A program made the position numbers and the translations under genes. Shown here piece after piece: positions 17,551 to 26,015 of a stretch of 51,301 bases of DNA; positions within the stretch are counted from its first letter, which is position 1, and the number at the start of each line of letters is the position of its first letter. The DNA is from Caballeronia megalochromosomata (lineage in GTDB: Bacteria > Pseudomonadota > Gammaproteobacteria > Burkholderiales > Burkholderiaceae). The DNA lies in contig LRBF01000219.1 of NCBI GenBank assembly GCA_001580565.1, positions 1-51,301 on the forward strand, written 5' to 3'. The notes below the pieces were generated by a model. The model was not told the origin of the DNA. It saw only the letters and a program-made list of their open reading frames with translations, and made no database searches.

Positions 17551-19182
17551 ATGTCCCTCGCCCTCGACGCCTTGCGCTTCATCGATGCACCCACGCTGCG
17601 AAACTGGCTCAACGACGGCAGCGAGCTCGCGCTGCTCGACGTGCGCGAAGCCGGGCAATTCGGCGAAGGTCATCCGTTCTTCGCGACGCCCCTGCCTTTC
17701 AGCCGCCTCGAAATCGATGCGCCGCGTCTGTTGCCGCGCATAGGCGTGCGCATCGTGTTGATCGACGATGGCGCGCTCCCGCAAAGCGAAGGCTATGCGC
17801 ATGCAAGCGTCGCGTTGCGTGCGGCTGCGCGTTTGCGGCAACTCGGCTATGAAGACATCGCGATACTCGAAGGCGGCGCGCACGCCTGGCAACGCGCGGG
17901 CTATACGCTCTTTCGCGGCGTCAACGTGCCGTCGAAGACCTTCGGCGAGCTGGTCGAACGCGAGTACGGCACGCCGCACGTGAGCGCCGCACAGTTGCAA
18001 CGATGGCGCGCGGAGCGCGGCGGCTGTCCGATCGCGCTCATCGACGGACGCACGCGCGAGGAGCATCGCAGGATGGCGATACCGGGCGCGGTCTGCGTGC
18101 CCAACGGCGAACTTGCCGCGCATATCGACGCATTCGCGGGCGCGCCGGACACGACCATCGTGATTCATTGCGCCGGACGCACGCGCAGCATCATCGGCGC
18201 GCAGACGCTGCGCAATCTGGGCATTCGCCGCGATGTGTTCGCGCTCGAGAACGGCACGCAAGGATGGATGCTCGCGGGTCTCGCGCTCGAACACGGCAGC
18301 ACGCGCGGCCATGCCGATGCGCCGACGTCGGGTGACGACGCCCGCGCGCGTGCACAAGCGCTCGCGCAACGCTTCGGCATCGCCGCACTCGATGTGCACG
18401 CCGCCCGCGCATGGCTCGACGATCTCACGCGCACGACCTATCTGCTCGACGTGCGCACGCCCGAGGAATATGCCCGCGACGGTCTGCCATTCGCGCAGCA
18501 TGCGCCTGGCGGGCAACTCGTGCAGGCGACCGATCAGAGCGTGGCGGTGCGGCATGCGCGCCTGCTGCTCGTCGATTACGACGGCATTCGCGCGCCCGTG
18601 GTCGCGCACTGGCTCGTGCAACTGGGCTTCGATGTCGCGACCGTCGATGCGGCTATCGCGGCGCGCTGGACACCGCACGCGCATGCAACGGCTACCCGTG
18701 ACGAAGAGCCAGTCGAACGATTGAACGTGACCGATGCTTCCATCGTGCTCGATCTGCGTTCGAGCGCCGCGCATCAACACGCGCGGCCCGCGCATTCGCA
18801 CTGGACGATCCGTCCGCGTGTCTTCGATACTCTGCGCCACGCGCACGCGACGCACGACACATCGATCGTCCTGTTCACCGATCCGGACGCGCGCGGTGCT
18901 GCGCAGCTCGTCGCCGGTGATCTGCGCGACGCGGGTTACGCGCATGTGACGATCGCGGCGCATGGTATCGACGCGTGGAAGGACGCCGTGGATCGCAGCG
19001 CATTGCAGATCCCGCGTGAAGAACGTATCGACTTTCTCTTTTTCGTGCATGATCGTCACGAAGGCAATCTCGACGCGGCGCGCGCGTATCTCGCGTGGGA
19101 GACCGGCCTCATCGCGCAATGCGAAGCCGATGAACTGGCCGCGTTTCGCGTCGGCGAAGCGGCGTTGCTGGCGCAGTCATAA
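17551..19182 (+). CDS. Four-domain rhodanese protein, one active-site cysteine
   Basis: The 543-residue protein has four successive rhodanese-like folds (about 5-125, 140-255, 285-375 and 390-480) and a C-terminal helical tail. Only the second has a catalytic loop, Cys207 in CAGRTR. The matching loops in the others have Asp or other residues (IDDGA, VDYDG, FTDPDARG) and should be inactive, perhaps structural or regulatory. It would transfer sulfane sulfur from a persulfide or thiosulfate. It follows metC by six bases, in the same operon. A paralogue follows directly. The domain boundaries are approximate. Confidence 0.85.
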   Translation: MSLALDALRFIDAPTLRNWLNDGSELALLDVREAGQFGEGHPFFATPLPFSRLEIDAPRLLPRIGVRIVLIDDGALPQSEGYAHASVALRAAARLRQLGYEDIAILEGGAHAWQRAGYTLFRGVNVPSKTFGELVEREYGTPHVSAAQLQRWRAERGGCPIALIDGRTREEHRRMAIPGAVCVPNGELAAHIDAFAGAPDTTIVIHCAGRTRSIIGAQTLRNLGIRRDVFALENGTQGWMLAGLALEHGSTRGHADAPTSGDDARARAQALAQRFGIAALDVHAARAWLDDLTRTTYLLDVRTPEEYARDGLPFAQHAPGGQLVQATDQSVAVRHARLLLVDYDGIRAPVVAHWLVQLGFDVATVDAAIAARWTPHAHATATRDEEPVERLNVTDASIVLDLRSSAAHQHARPAHSHWTIRPRVFDTLRHAHATHDTSIVLFTDPDARGAAQLVAGDLRDAGYAHVTIAAHGIDAWKDAVDRSALQIPREERIDFLFFVHDRHEGNLDAARAYLAWETGLIAQCEADELAAFRVGEAALLAQS

Positions 19183-19198
19183 CGAACATCACACACCC

Positions 19199-20815
19199 AT
19201 GCCCGACTCGAAGACCTATCCCGTGCGCACGTTTGAAGACGTGCGCGAAGCGCTGCTCGCCAGACAGGAAATCGCGCTCCTCGATGTGCGCGAGGAAGAT
19301 CCGCACGCGCAGTGTCATCCCCTGTTCGCGGCGAATTTTCCGTTGGCGCGCATCGAGCTCGATGCGTACGCGCGCCTGCCGCGCCGTGACGTGCCGATCG
19401 TGCTGCTCGACGACGGCGAAGGCCTCGTCGCGCGCGCCGCCGCGAAGCTCACGGAACTGGGCTATACGAACGTCGCCTTACTCGCCGGCGGCCTCGATGG
19501 CTGGATTCGCGCGGGCGGCGAGGTTTTCCGCGATGTCAACGTGCCGAGCAAGGCGTTCGGCGAGTTCGTCGAAGCCGCGCGGCATACGCCTTCGCTATCG
19601 GCCGAAGCGCTCGATACGTTGCTGAAGAACGGCGACGATCTCGTCGTGCTCGATGCGCGCCGCTTCGACGAATATCGCACGATGAACATTCCCGGCAGCG
19701 TCAGCGTGCCGGGCGCGGAACTCGTGTTGCGCGCGCGTGCGCTCGCGCCCGATCCATCGACACGCGTGGTCGTGAACTGCGCGGGGAGGACGCGCAGCAT
19801 CATCGGCGCGCAATCGCTCGTCAATGCGGGCCTGCCGAATCCGGTGGCCGCGCTGCGCAACGGCACGATCGGCTGGACGCTCGCGGGACAGACGCTCGAG
19901 CATGGCAGCGAGCGGCGTTTCGATCCCGAAGCGGGACGCGATCCGGACCATCTCGATGCATCGCGGCACGCGGCGCTCGCGCTCGCGATACGCGCGGGCG
20001 TGCGCCGCACGTCGCTCGACGAAGCCGCGCGCTGGGCAAACGAAGCGACGCGCACGACCTATCGCTTCGACGTGCGCACGCCCGAAGAATACGAACATGC
20101 GCATGCGAGCGGATACCGCAGCGCGCCCGGCGACCAGCTCGTGCAGGAAACGGAGATGTTCGCGCCGGTGCGCGGCGCGCGCGTCGTGCTCTTCGACGAT
20201 GACGGCGTGCGCGCGAACATGACAGCGTCGTGGCTCGCGCAGATGAACGTCGAGACTTATGTCGTCGACGGCGCCGGCGAACGCGATCTCACGCAAAGCG
20301 GTGCATGGCGTCCGGAGCGACCTGCGCCCCGGTCTTCGTCAGGGCTGTCGCCGCAAGCACTCGCTGCGTTGATCGACGATCCATCGAATGGCGTCGTGCT
20401 GCTCGACTTCGCGCCGAGCGCGAACTACGTGAAGGCGCATATCCCCGGCGCGTACTGGATCTTGCGCTCGCATCTCACGGCCGCTCACGACGACTTGCGC
20501 AACCTGCCCGATGCAAAGCGCTACGTGCTCACGTGCGGCACGAGCGCGCTCGCGTCCTACGCCGCCGCCGATGTTGCGGCGCTGACCGGCAAGCCCGTGC
20601 ACGTGCTCGAAGGCGGCAACGCCGCATGGACGTACGCCGGCCTGCCGACTGAAGACGGCGGTGCGAGGCTCGCGTCGCCGCGCATCGATCGCTATCGGCG
20701 TCCTTATGAGGGCGTCGACAATGCGCGTGAGGCCATGCAGGCGTATCTCGACTGGGAATACGGACTCGTCGCGCAACTGGAGCGCGACGGCACGTATGGG
20801 TTCTTCGTGATCTGA
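19199..20815 (+). CDS. Four-domain rhodanese protein, two candidate active-site cysteines
   Basis: The 538-residue paralogue of the preceding protein has the same four-domain plan. Cys194 lies in CAGRTR of domain 2. Unlike its partner, domain 4 also has a cysteine loop (Cys446 in TCGTSALA), so this copy may carry two active sites. The ATG at 19199 follows the previous stop by 16 bases and matches the paralogue's N-terminus; longer in-frame extensions lie inside the previous gene. It ends 13 bases before the convergent sulfite exporter gene. Two non-identical copies may hand persulfide sulfur between them, which is speculative. Confidence 0.85.
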   Translation: MPDSKTYPVRTFEDVREALLARQEIALLDVREEDPHAQCHPLFAANFPLARIELDAYARLPRRDVPIVLLDDGEGLVARAAAKLTELGYTNVALLAGGLDGWIRAGGEVFRDVNVPSKAFGEFVEAARHTPSLSAEALDTLLKNGDDLVVLDARRFDEYRTMNIPGSVSVPGAELVLRARALAPDPSTRVVVNCAGRTRSIIGAQSLVNAGLPNPVAALRNGTIGWTLAGQTLEHGSERRFDPEAGRDPDHLDASRHAALALAIRAGVRRTSLDEAARWANEATRTTYRFDVRTPEEYEHAHASGYRSAPGDQLVQETEMFAPVRGARVVLFDDDGVRANMTASWLAQMNVETYVVDGAGERDLTQSGAWRPERPAPRSSSGLSPQALAALIDDPSNGVVLLDFAPSANYVKAHIPGAYWILRSHLTAAHDDLRNLPDAKRYVLTCGTSALASYAAADVAALTGKPVHVLEGGNAAWTYAGLPTEDGGARLASPRIDRYRRPYEGVDNAREAMQAYLDWEYGLVAQLERDGTYGFFVI

Positions 20816-20828
20816 ACGCGCGGTCCGT

Positions 20829-21605
20829 TCAGGAGAGCAGGCCCGTGCAGTACCGCAACGCCAGATTGATCACTTCACCGACGATCACGACGACGAGCAG
20901 TCCCACGATCCAGCGGCGGCCCTGATCGGATATCGCGAGCTTCGCGCCCAGGAATCCACCGGCGACGCTGCCCAGCGCCATGACGCCGCCGATTTTCCAG
21001 TCGATGCTCTGATGCGCGGCGAAGATCGCCATCGCCACGAGGGTCGTTGTCAGCGTCGCGAGGTTCTTGACTGCGTTGGCTTCCACGAGCGTCAGACCGG
21101 AGGCCAGCACGAGCACGAGCAACATGTAGGTGCCCGAGTCGAGCACGATGAAGCCGGTCCAGATGCCGACGAAAAAAAGCAGGCAGAGCGGTTTCCAGCC
21201 CAGCCGGACATCGCTGTCGGAAGCCGATGCCAGCAGGCTCTTGAGCCTGGTGAGGATGAGGACGAGCGCAATGACCACCGCGGCCACGATGACAATTCTG
21301 AGATCGTGACTCGGTATGCGCTCGCTCAATAGCGCGCCGATGCCCGCGCCCAGCGTGAGCGGCGCGGCGATGATCAACGCGCGTCGCCACGGAATCGCAC
21401 CCTTGCGCGCCAGCCCGATCGTCGCGGCGAGCGCGCCGACGAGCACCGGCACGCGATTGGTCGCATTGGCCGCAACCGCGTGCAGCCCGACCGACATGAG
21501 GATCGGCAGCGAGACCGCCGATCCCGACGACGCCGCAGCGTTGAGAAAGCCACAGAACAGGCCCGCAATGACGACGATGACAATGATCTCCGGATGGAGG
21601 GCCAT
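20829..21605 (-). CDS. TauE/SafE (TSUP) family sulfite/sulfoacetate exporter
   Basis: The 258-residue membrane protein has about eight hydrophobic helices in two repeats and the TSUP pattern near GLFCGFLNAAASSGSAVSLPIL and EANAVKNLATLTTTLVA. Characterised TSUP proteins export sulfite, sulfoacetate or related sulfur anions. It is convergent with the rhodanese operon. Its place at the end of a sulfur-oxidation cluster suggests removal of toxic sulfite made from cysteine sulfinate or persulfide. The anion itself is an inference. Confidence 0.85.
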   Translation of the reverse strand: MALHPEIIVIVVIAGLFCGFLNAAASSGSAVSLPILMSVGLHAVAANATNRVPVLVGALAATIGLARKGAIPWRRALIIAAPLTLGAGIGALLSERIPSHDLRIVIVAAVVIALVLILTRLKSLLASASDSDVRLGWKPLCLLFFVGIWTGFIVLDSGTYMLLVLVLASGLTLVEANAVKNLATLTTTLVAMAIFAAHQSIDWKIGGVMALGSVAGGFLGAKLAISDQGRRWIVGLLVVVIVGEVINLALRYCTGLLS

Positions 21606-21866
21606 GGTGTTCCTTCGGTCGGACGGTTAATCGATGGAGGGCAGTGTAGAGAGATGTCGATGTGCCGTCTGTCCTCACGAAACAGGACAAGGATGTGGTG
21701 GTTAACGCAGGGCTAATTCAGCGCGTTCAGGATGTTTATGCAAATTTGGGTGGAGGGAAAGGGTATGAGCCTGCTGACCGACGAGATCACGAAGGTCAAC
21801 AGACATTGCGTGGACGGTCCGCATTGGGCCTCTTCAAGCTCAATTCGAGCACGAAGTTAATGCCAT
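21606..21866. other. Left edge of A+T-richer island; short truncated ORF
   Basis: This 261-bp gap marks a change from GC-rich to more mixed base use. It holds one short ORF at 21765-21860 on the plus strand (31 residues, begins MSLLTDEITKVNRH) with a strong GGAGGGAAAGGG ribosome site. It looks like the start of a gene cut off by recombination. I do not recognise the product. Confidence 0.35.
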
Positions 21867-22652
21867 TCATGGTCCGAGAATAACCTTCTTACCTGTTTTC
21901 CTCTCTAGTTTGAGAGGTAAATAGATATGAAAGAAAACCGTGCGCACGAGCGCTTGTCCAAGTAGGCCGCAGGATAACGGAAAACATAGGACGGACAGGA
22001 TCATCAGCACGCTGTGCATACCAGCAGCCTGCCCCAACAAACGCCCGGAAACCAGTGCATAACCGATGCAGATCGGTCCAAGGGTTGAAGCTACCCAGTA
22101 CGGAACGTACATTCCAGGTCCGGGCCCTCTCAGGCGCGCGACCTCGAGGTCTGCCTTCCTTCCGAGATACGTGATGCAATCTGAATAGGTGACGTATAGC
22201 CTGTTTTCGAGATCCTGAGTAAAAGTCTCGCGCCGATAGCTCAACCATGAGAGGGCGATCCACACCAACGTGGCTCCCAAGTAAAGACCTAGACCTATAA
22301 ATCGTATCCAAACGGGCATCGGTGCAAAACCAAAGTAGAAGTATCCATACGAACCAAACATCATCCACAAGGAGACCACACCGGCACAGGCAGCAATACC
22401 TTCACAGTAGAGACGCCGTTTCCGCCTGTTGAAAAAGTAACTTGCCAAGAGAATCGCGGGAACGGCCAAGCCAACCGCTAACGCGATCTTCCACGGAATC
22501 TGTGAAGAGGACATCGCAGTGAAGAAAATCCAATACGCGAAAACCGGAAGGCTTCCCGTTACCACACTGAGCCATGCCGCCTTCAGATGTCCATCGATAC
22601 TGGTCAATTCAGAGTTATTAATATGCGAGTGCTGACTTTGAACTATGGTCAA
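21867..22652 (-). CDS. Multi-spanning membrane protein, candidate effector immunity protein
   Basis: The 261-residue protein has about six hydrophobic helices and a cytoplasmic-looking polar section around residues 135-175. The start is a TTG five bases after GAGGTG, which decides it; no ATG is suitably placed. It lies ten bases after the 3' end of the interrupted effector gene, on the same strand. Its codon use is clearly more A+T-rich than its neighbours. Small membrane proteins directly after a type VI effector gene are usually its immunity protein, so I propose that role. I do not recognise the family. Confidence 0.65.
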   Translation of the reverse strand: MTIVQSQHSHINNSELTSIDGHLKAAWLSVVTGSLPVFAYWIFFTAMSSSQIPWKIALAVGLAVPAILLASYFFNRRKRRLYCEGIAACAGVVSLWMMFGSYGYFYFGFAPMPVWIRFIGLGLYLGATLVWIALSWLSYRRETFTQDLENRLYVTYSDCITYLGRKADLEVARLRGPGPGMYVPYWVASTLGPICIGYALVSGRLLGQAAGMHSVLMILSVLCFPLSCGLLGQALVRTVFFHIYLPLKLERKTGKKVILGP

Positions 22653-22661
22653 TCTAACACC

Positions 22662-22979
22662 TCAGAAAGGGAAGTTCCAAATCGACGTCGAGTATGCATC
22701 GCTATAGTCCTTAGGAAGCGCTTTGTCCAAACTCTCTCCCGCTTCTCGGAGACCATTAGCCACAATGTCCGAAAGGCGGATATAGTTCGCGCCCGCCATC
22801 AAGACGGTGCCAACTATGACTGTGACGGCGATCGCACCAATCGATATGCCACCCACTGTCCCGGTAGCTGCTGCTAGCAAGACCGCACCCATTGTGAACC
22901 CGGTCGACATGAGCGCTGCGGTGATCGCCGAGCCCAGCGCCATTGCCGATGCATCCACAAATAGCGTCCCAAGCAAGTC
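22662..22979 (-). pseudogene. 3' part of effector gene, cut off by an in-frame TAA
   Basis: This 105-codon stretch continues the reading frame of the gene ending at 22980-22982, separated from it only by one TAA (...DDGKDL, stop, DLLGTLFVDASAMAL...). It encodes two long hydrophobic helices (around SAITAALMSTGFTMGAVLLAAA and GAIAVTVIVGTVLMAG) and a polar tail ending IWNFPF. Its reading straight on from the upstream part suggests a former single protein of about 498 residues, as I recall for related effectors. A TTG at 22976 could restart translation to give a separate 104-residue protein, so a split-gene arrangement is the alternative. Confidence 0.65.
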
Positions 22980-24158
22980 TTATAGGTCCTTTCCATCATC
23001 CGGACGATCGGGGTAGAGGTAATCCTTCATCCACGCAAGGGTGTCGAGCGCCAGGCCAATGTACATCGACTTTCCGAGTTTCGAAGCGATTGAGACTGAT
23101 CCAAGCGCAGCACCTTCCATCGCCTTGAAAGTCGCAGAAAACTTCCCTGCTCCGCCAACGAGCGTCATGATCTTAATGTCGTGCGACGCAGTTTGGTAGA
23201 CGCCAAGTAGATAGCCCAGCAATCGACGCTCTTTTGTCGATGTACTAAACATCAAAATGAACTCGCCAGTAGCCGTTCGCTGGATGATGAATGCGCGCCG
23301 CCAGAATCCTCGAAGCGGTGCGCTCTTGCCGAACGAGTCGGCTAGCGTTCCCAGTCCGCCCAAAAACTGTCCAAGGATGAAGTTGCATGAGAGGGTATTG
23401 AGGTTCTTCTCATCAAACTTGAAGACTCTCGCAGTAGTTTTGAAAAAGCTCAATACTTCATCTGGAACACTAGGCCCACTGGTCTGCTTGACTTTGAATG
23501 CATGAAGGGTTGGAGTCGCTCCGTCGTCGGGATCAAGTTCCGGAGAATGAACTGCGAAAGGCAGTTCACTATGGGGCGATGCTAACGCTGGGACTCGGCG
23601 CGCACGATTCAAGGCATCCGCAAGCGCTCGTGATGGAGGTTGCTTGGCCAGTACCCCTTCCAAAGTAATCAGGTTCCTTGCGAGTTCCGCGTCGGTGATA
23701 TTTGCGACTTCCTTATTCGCGTGCAGAACAAAGATCATCGGTGCAGGCTTATCCTTCGGATCGTTCGTACACGTCCCCGTGCAATCCATCTTGCGAATTG
23801 GAAAGCGACCGATCTCCTTGGCCTCGCTTACGAGAATCAAGTTCCCCTGGAATTTCCGCCCCACCCAGATGTGCATTGGCTCACCATCGTTGAACGTCGT
23901 CCGTGCGACCGTCAGCTTTCGCTTCGTATCGTAAAAACGTCCGTACTTCGACTCCGGCTGATCCGTCTTCAACGTATAGCTCGCGCCCGCCTTGAGTTTG
24001 ATGTCGAACACCAGATCCCGATGCTTGCGCAGTTTGATGATGTTGTTCACGCCGGGCCACAGCTTCGAATCGGGTGGTTCGCCCGGCAGATCAATGTAGT
24101 GGTAGCTCTTCACGAGCGTACGCGGGTCACGCAATGGGTCATACGTCGGGTCACTCAT
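22980..24158 (-). CDS. Probable type VI secretion effector, 5' part of interrupted gene
   Basis: The 392-residue product starts at ATG 24158, whose first bases overlap the TGA of the VgrG remnant (ATGAGTGA). The N-terminal two hundred residues look like a beta-rich adaptor region with a CTGTC pair. The C-terminal region (from about residue 240) is helical and glycine-rich, with FIIQRTATGEFILMF and a final WMKDYL before the TAA. The 5' end is GC-rich and the 3' end is more A+T-rich, which fits a swapped toxin domain. The position between a VgrG C-terminus and a membrane protein indicates a VgrG-linked cargo effector, perhaps membrane-acting. Family name unknown to me. Confidence 0.6.
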   Translation of the reverse strand: MSDPTYDPLRDPRTLVKSYHYIDLPGEPPDSKLWPGVNNIIKLRKHRDLVFDIKLKAGASYTLKTDQPESKYGRFYDTKRKLTVARTTFNDGEPMHIWVGRKFQGNLILVSEAKEIGRFPIRKMDCTGTCTNDPKDKPAPMIFVLHANKEVANITDAELARNLITLEGVLAKQPPSRALADALNRARRVPALASPHSELPFAVHSPELDPDDGATPTLHAFKVKQTSGPSVPDEVLSFFKTTARVFKFDEKNLNTLSCNFILGQFLGGLGTLADSFGKSAPLRGFWRRAFIIQRTATGEFILMFSTSTKERRLLGYLLGVYQTASHDIKIMTLVGGAGKFSATFKAMEGAALGSVSIASKLGKSMYIGLALDTLAWMKDYLYPDRPDDGKDL

Positions 24159-24692
24159 CCATACCTTCCAGCAGTTTTGGCATCTGTGCCTTGAAATGAT
24201 CGAAAGCGAGCTGCAGATGTGAGGCGCGGCCATCGCCGGCAGTCGTCAGCTTGACGCGGCTGCCATCGCCTTTGAGCAGGTTGAGAATCTCGCCCGCGAT
24301 GGGCGTATCGTCGGCGTCGTGATACGTCGCGTGCAGATCGCCGAGCCGCTTCTGCGACCGAAATTGCTCGTGCAGGCTCGGCGGCCCCGGCCCGAGCGCA
24401 CCAACGACGTCACTTGATAACGCAACGTGCCCAGGGCGCCGATCTCAATGTTGCCGCCACTGAACTCGATATAAGCGCCCGAGCCATCCTCGACTGCACA
24501 CGTAGCGTGCCTGCTGACGAAGTCGCTGACGGTCACGGTCAGGTCGAGCGCGTCGTCTGTATTGAAGGCTTCGGTATGCGTGGAATCGACAACGTCCACG
24601 CCCGCCTTGGAGCCGCCGATCTTCAGCCGGAGGTGCTGAGTCAGCCGTGCACTCGGGTCTTTGAGCGCGGTGAGAATCTGGGATAGCGCCAT
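24151..24692 (-). pseudogene. vgrG: Decayed VgrG spike gene (internal deletion and frameshift)
   Basis: The 5' frame (from ATG 24692, or 24710) begins like a VgrG N-terminus (MALSQILTALKDPSARLTQH) but jumps within about 60 codons to a VgrG C-terminal beta-prism pattern (GAYIEFSGGNIEIGALG). Near 24386-24400, in a C-rich run, the frame shifts. The coherent continuation (PPSLHEQFRSQKRLGDLHAT...) lies in another frame and ends at the TGA at 24151. A full VgrG has 700 or more residues, so most of the protein is missing. The remnant still marks the linked effector as type VI cargo. The VgrG identity is a pattern judgement. Confidence 0.6.
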
Positions 24693-24710
24693 TCTTGCTT
24701 GTTGCCTCAT

Positions 24711-25022
24711 ACTTGATCAGCCGACCGCGGCCGCTGCGGGTGCCAAGTACGCGATTTTGGCGCAATAAATATCTGCCTTTTAGCAGCCACGTTTGAGATG
24801 TGGACCCCCGCTTGAGACAAGCCCCTGATAGAACAAGAAATTGGAGCTAAATGCTCAAGTCGTGAGCATCAGCAATGCGAAGTTTTTCGGATTAATCGTG
24901 GTAGGCGCGTGGTGCAAAAACGACGGCCGGCCGAACGCATGGCGCTCCCCTCAGAACTAGAGTCGCAATCCAACGCCCACAGAGCTCCACAATCTGCGCA
25001 ACCGCGTTTTGCCCCGAGCGAA
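24711..25022. other. Non-coding or degenerate gap between VgrG remnant and SLATT gene
   Basis: This 312-bp stretch has mixed base use and no convincing reading frame on either strand. It contains a GGCCGGCC palindrome near 24930. I see no terminator, tRNA or insertion-sequence end. It is probably the right scar of the type VI island. Confidence 0.4.
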
Positions 25023-25529
25023 TCAGTGCTTTGACGCCACCACGCGCGGCAAATGCGGCGCGGTCTGCGCGATATGATCGAGCTCGTCGCGCACCGCATC
25101 GATCACGCACGGATCGTGCACGCAAGGATCGGCGGCGTGGATCGCTTCGAGACGCCGCCGCACCGCGCCATACTGCGCGCCCGCACGCCGATGCAGCTCG
25201 GCGCGCTCGCCGTAGCGCAGAAACGTCTGCAACGAGGCGAGCACGGCGGCGCTCAGACTCGTCATGCCGATCACCACGCGCACGTCCGGCGACACAACCG
25301 TGGCGACGAGCGACAGAAACGCCGACGTGCCCGTCGCCGCCGTGATGCCGATGACGGCGAGCCCCAGCCGTCGGCCGCAACGCGTCAGACGGTCGGCCAT
25401 CGTGTAGTGACGAATCTGCGATTCGCGGGCGCGTTTGATCCACGCCAGCACCAGCGCCGGCGTGTCGCGAGGCGGGTCATACGGCGAAGCGGCGTCGGTT
25501 CGCTGCGATCGAAGGAGCAAGTCGGTCAT
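25023..25529 (-). CDS. SLATT-domain two-TM protein
   Basis: The 168-residue protein has a polar N-terminus with a W-x-R-x5-HY pattern (WIKRARESQIRHY), two adjacent membrane helices (about 53-75 and 83-103), then a conserved helix FLRYGERAELHRRAGAQYGAVRRRLE. That arrangement matches SLATT domains, the two-TM effectors proposed in nucleotide-signalled defence systems. No cyclase, SMODS or SLOG partner is adjacent, so it is an orphan or a stand-alone member. It abuts the decayed type VI island. Function in defence or membrane permeabilisation is inferred from the family only. Confidence 0.75.
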   Translation of the reverse strand: MTDLLLRSQRTDAASPYDPPRDTPALVLAWIKRARESQIRHYTMADRLTRCGRRLGLAVIGITAATGTSAFLSLVATVVSPDVRVVIGMTSLSAAVLASLQTFLRYGERAELHRRAGAQYGAVRRRLEAIHAADPCVHDPCVIDAVRDELDHIAQTAPHLPRVVASKH

Positions 25530-25607
25530 GTTCCAGGCACGGTAAGAACAGACCTCATTCTCCCTTCGAATCCGGACAGATCATGTCCCGATGGCCGCCT
25601 CGTCCTT

Positions 25608-26015
25608 TCAGCGCGGCGCCTGAATCATCTTCCAGCCGTTGCCGGCGGGATCGCGGAATCCGGCATCGACGCTGCCGTAGCGATCCACCGGCTCCTGCGT
25701 GAACTCCACGCCGCCCGCCTTCAGCCGTTGATAAGTCGCGCGGCAGTCCGCGACGTACAGCACGAGCGGCGGCATCGCGCCCTTCGCGACCATCGCGCGC
25801 AAGGTGAGCGCGGTGGCGTCGTCGTGAATGGGCGGCCCGGGCGCGAACAGACCGAGCTGGAACGACGGCTGATCCGGATGCTGCACCGTGAGCCATCGAT
25901 AGGTGCCGTTGCGGACGTCGGTGTGAACGCGAAATCCGAGCTTGTCGACGTAAAACGCGAGCGCTTCGTCCTGATCGTCGACATAGATGCCCACCACGTT
26001 GATGCCCTGGTTCAT
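25608..26015 (-). CDS. VOC-superfamily (glyoxalase-fold) protein
   Basis: The 135-residue protein has the paired beta-alpha-beta-beta-beta modules of the VOC fold: it opens GINVVGIYVDDQDEALAFYVDKLGF and closes FRDPAGNGWKMIQ. Members include glyoxalases, extradiol dioxygenases and resistance proteins; this small type is usually of unknown substrate. The start has GGAGGT just upstream and overlaps the stop of the AraC gene by four bases, so the two form an operon and the regulator probably controls it. Confidence 0.85.
   Translation of the reverse strand: MNQGINVVGIYVDDQDEALAFYVDKLGFRVHTDVRNGTYRWLTVQHPDQPSFQLGLFAPGPPIHDDATALTLRAMVAKGAMPPLVLYVADCRATYQRLKAGGVEFTQEPVDRYGSVDAGFRDPAGNGWKMIQAPR

Noticed and set aside
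17257..19119. A 620-codon open frame antisense to metC and the first rhodanese gene
   Set aside because: It crosses two well-supported genes and shows no recognisable domain.
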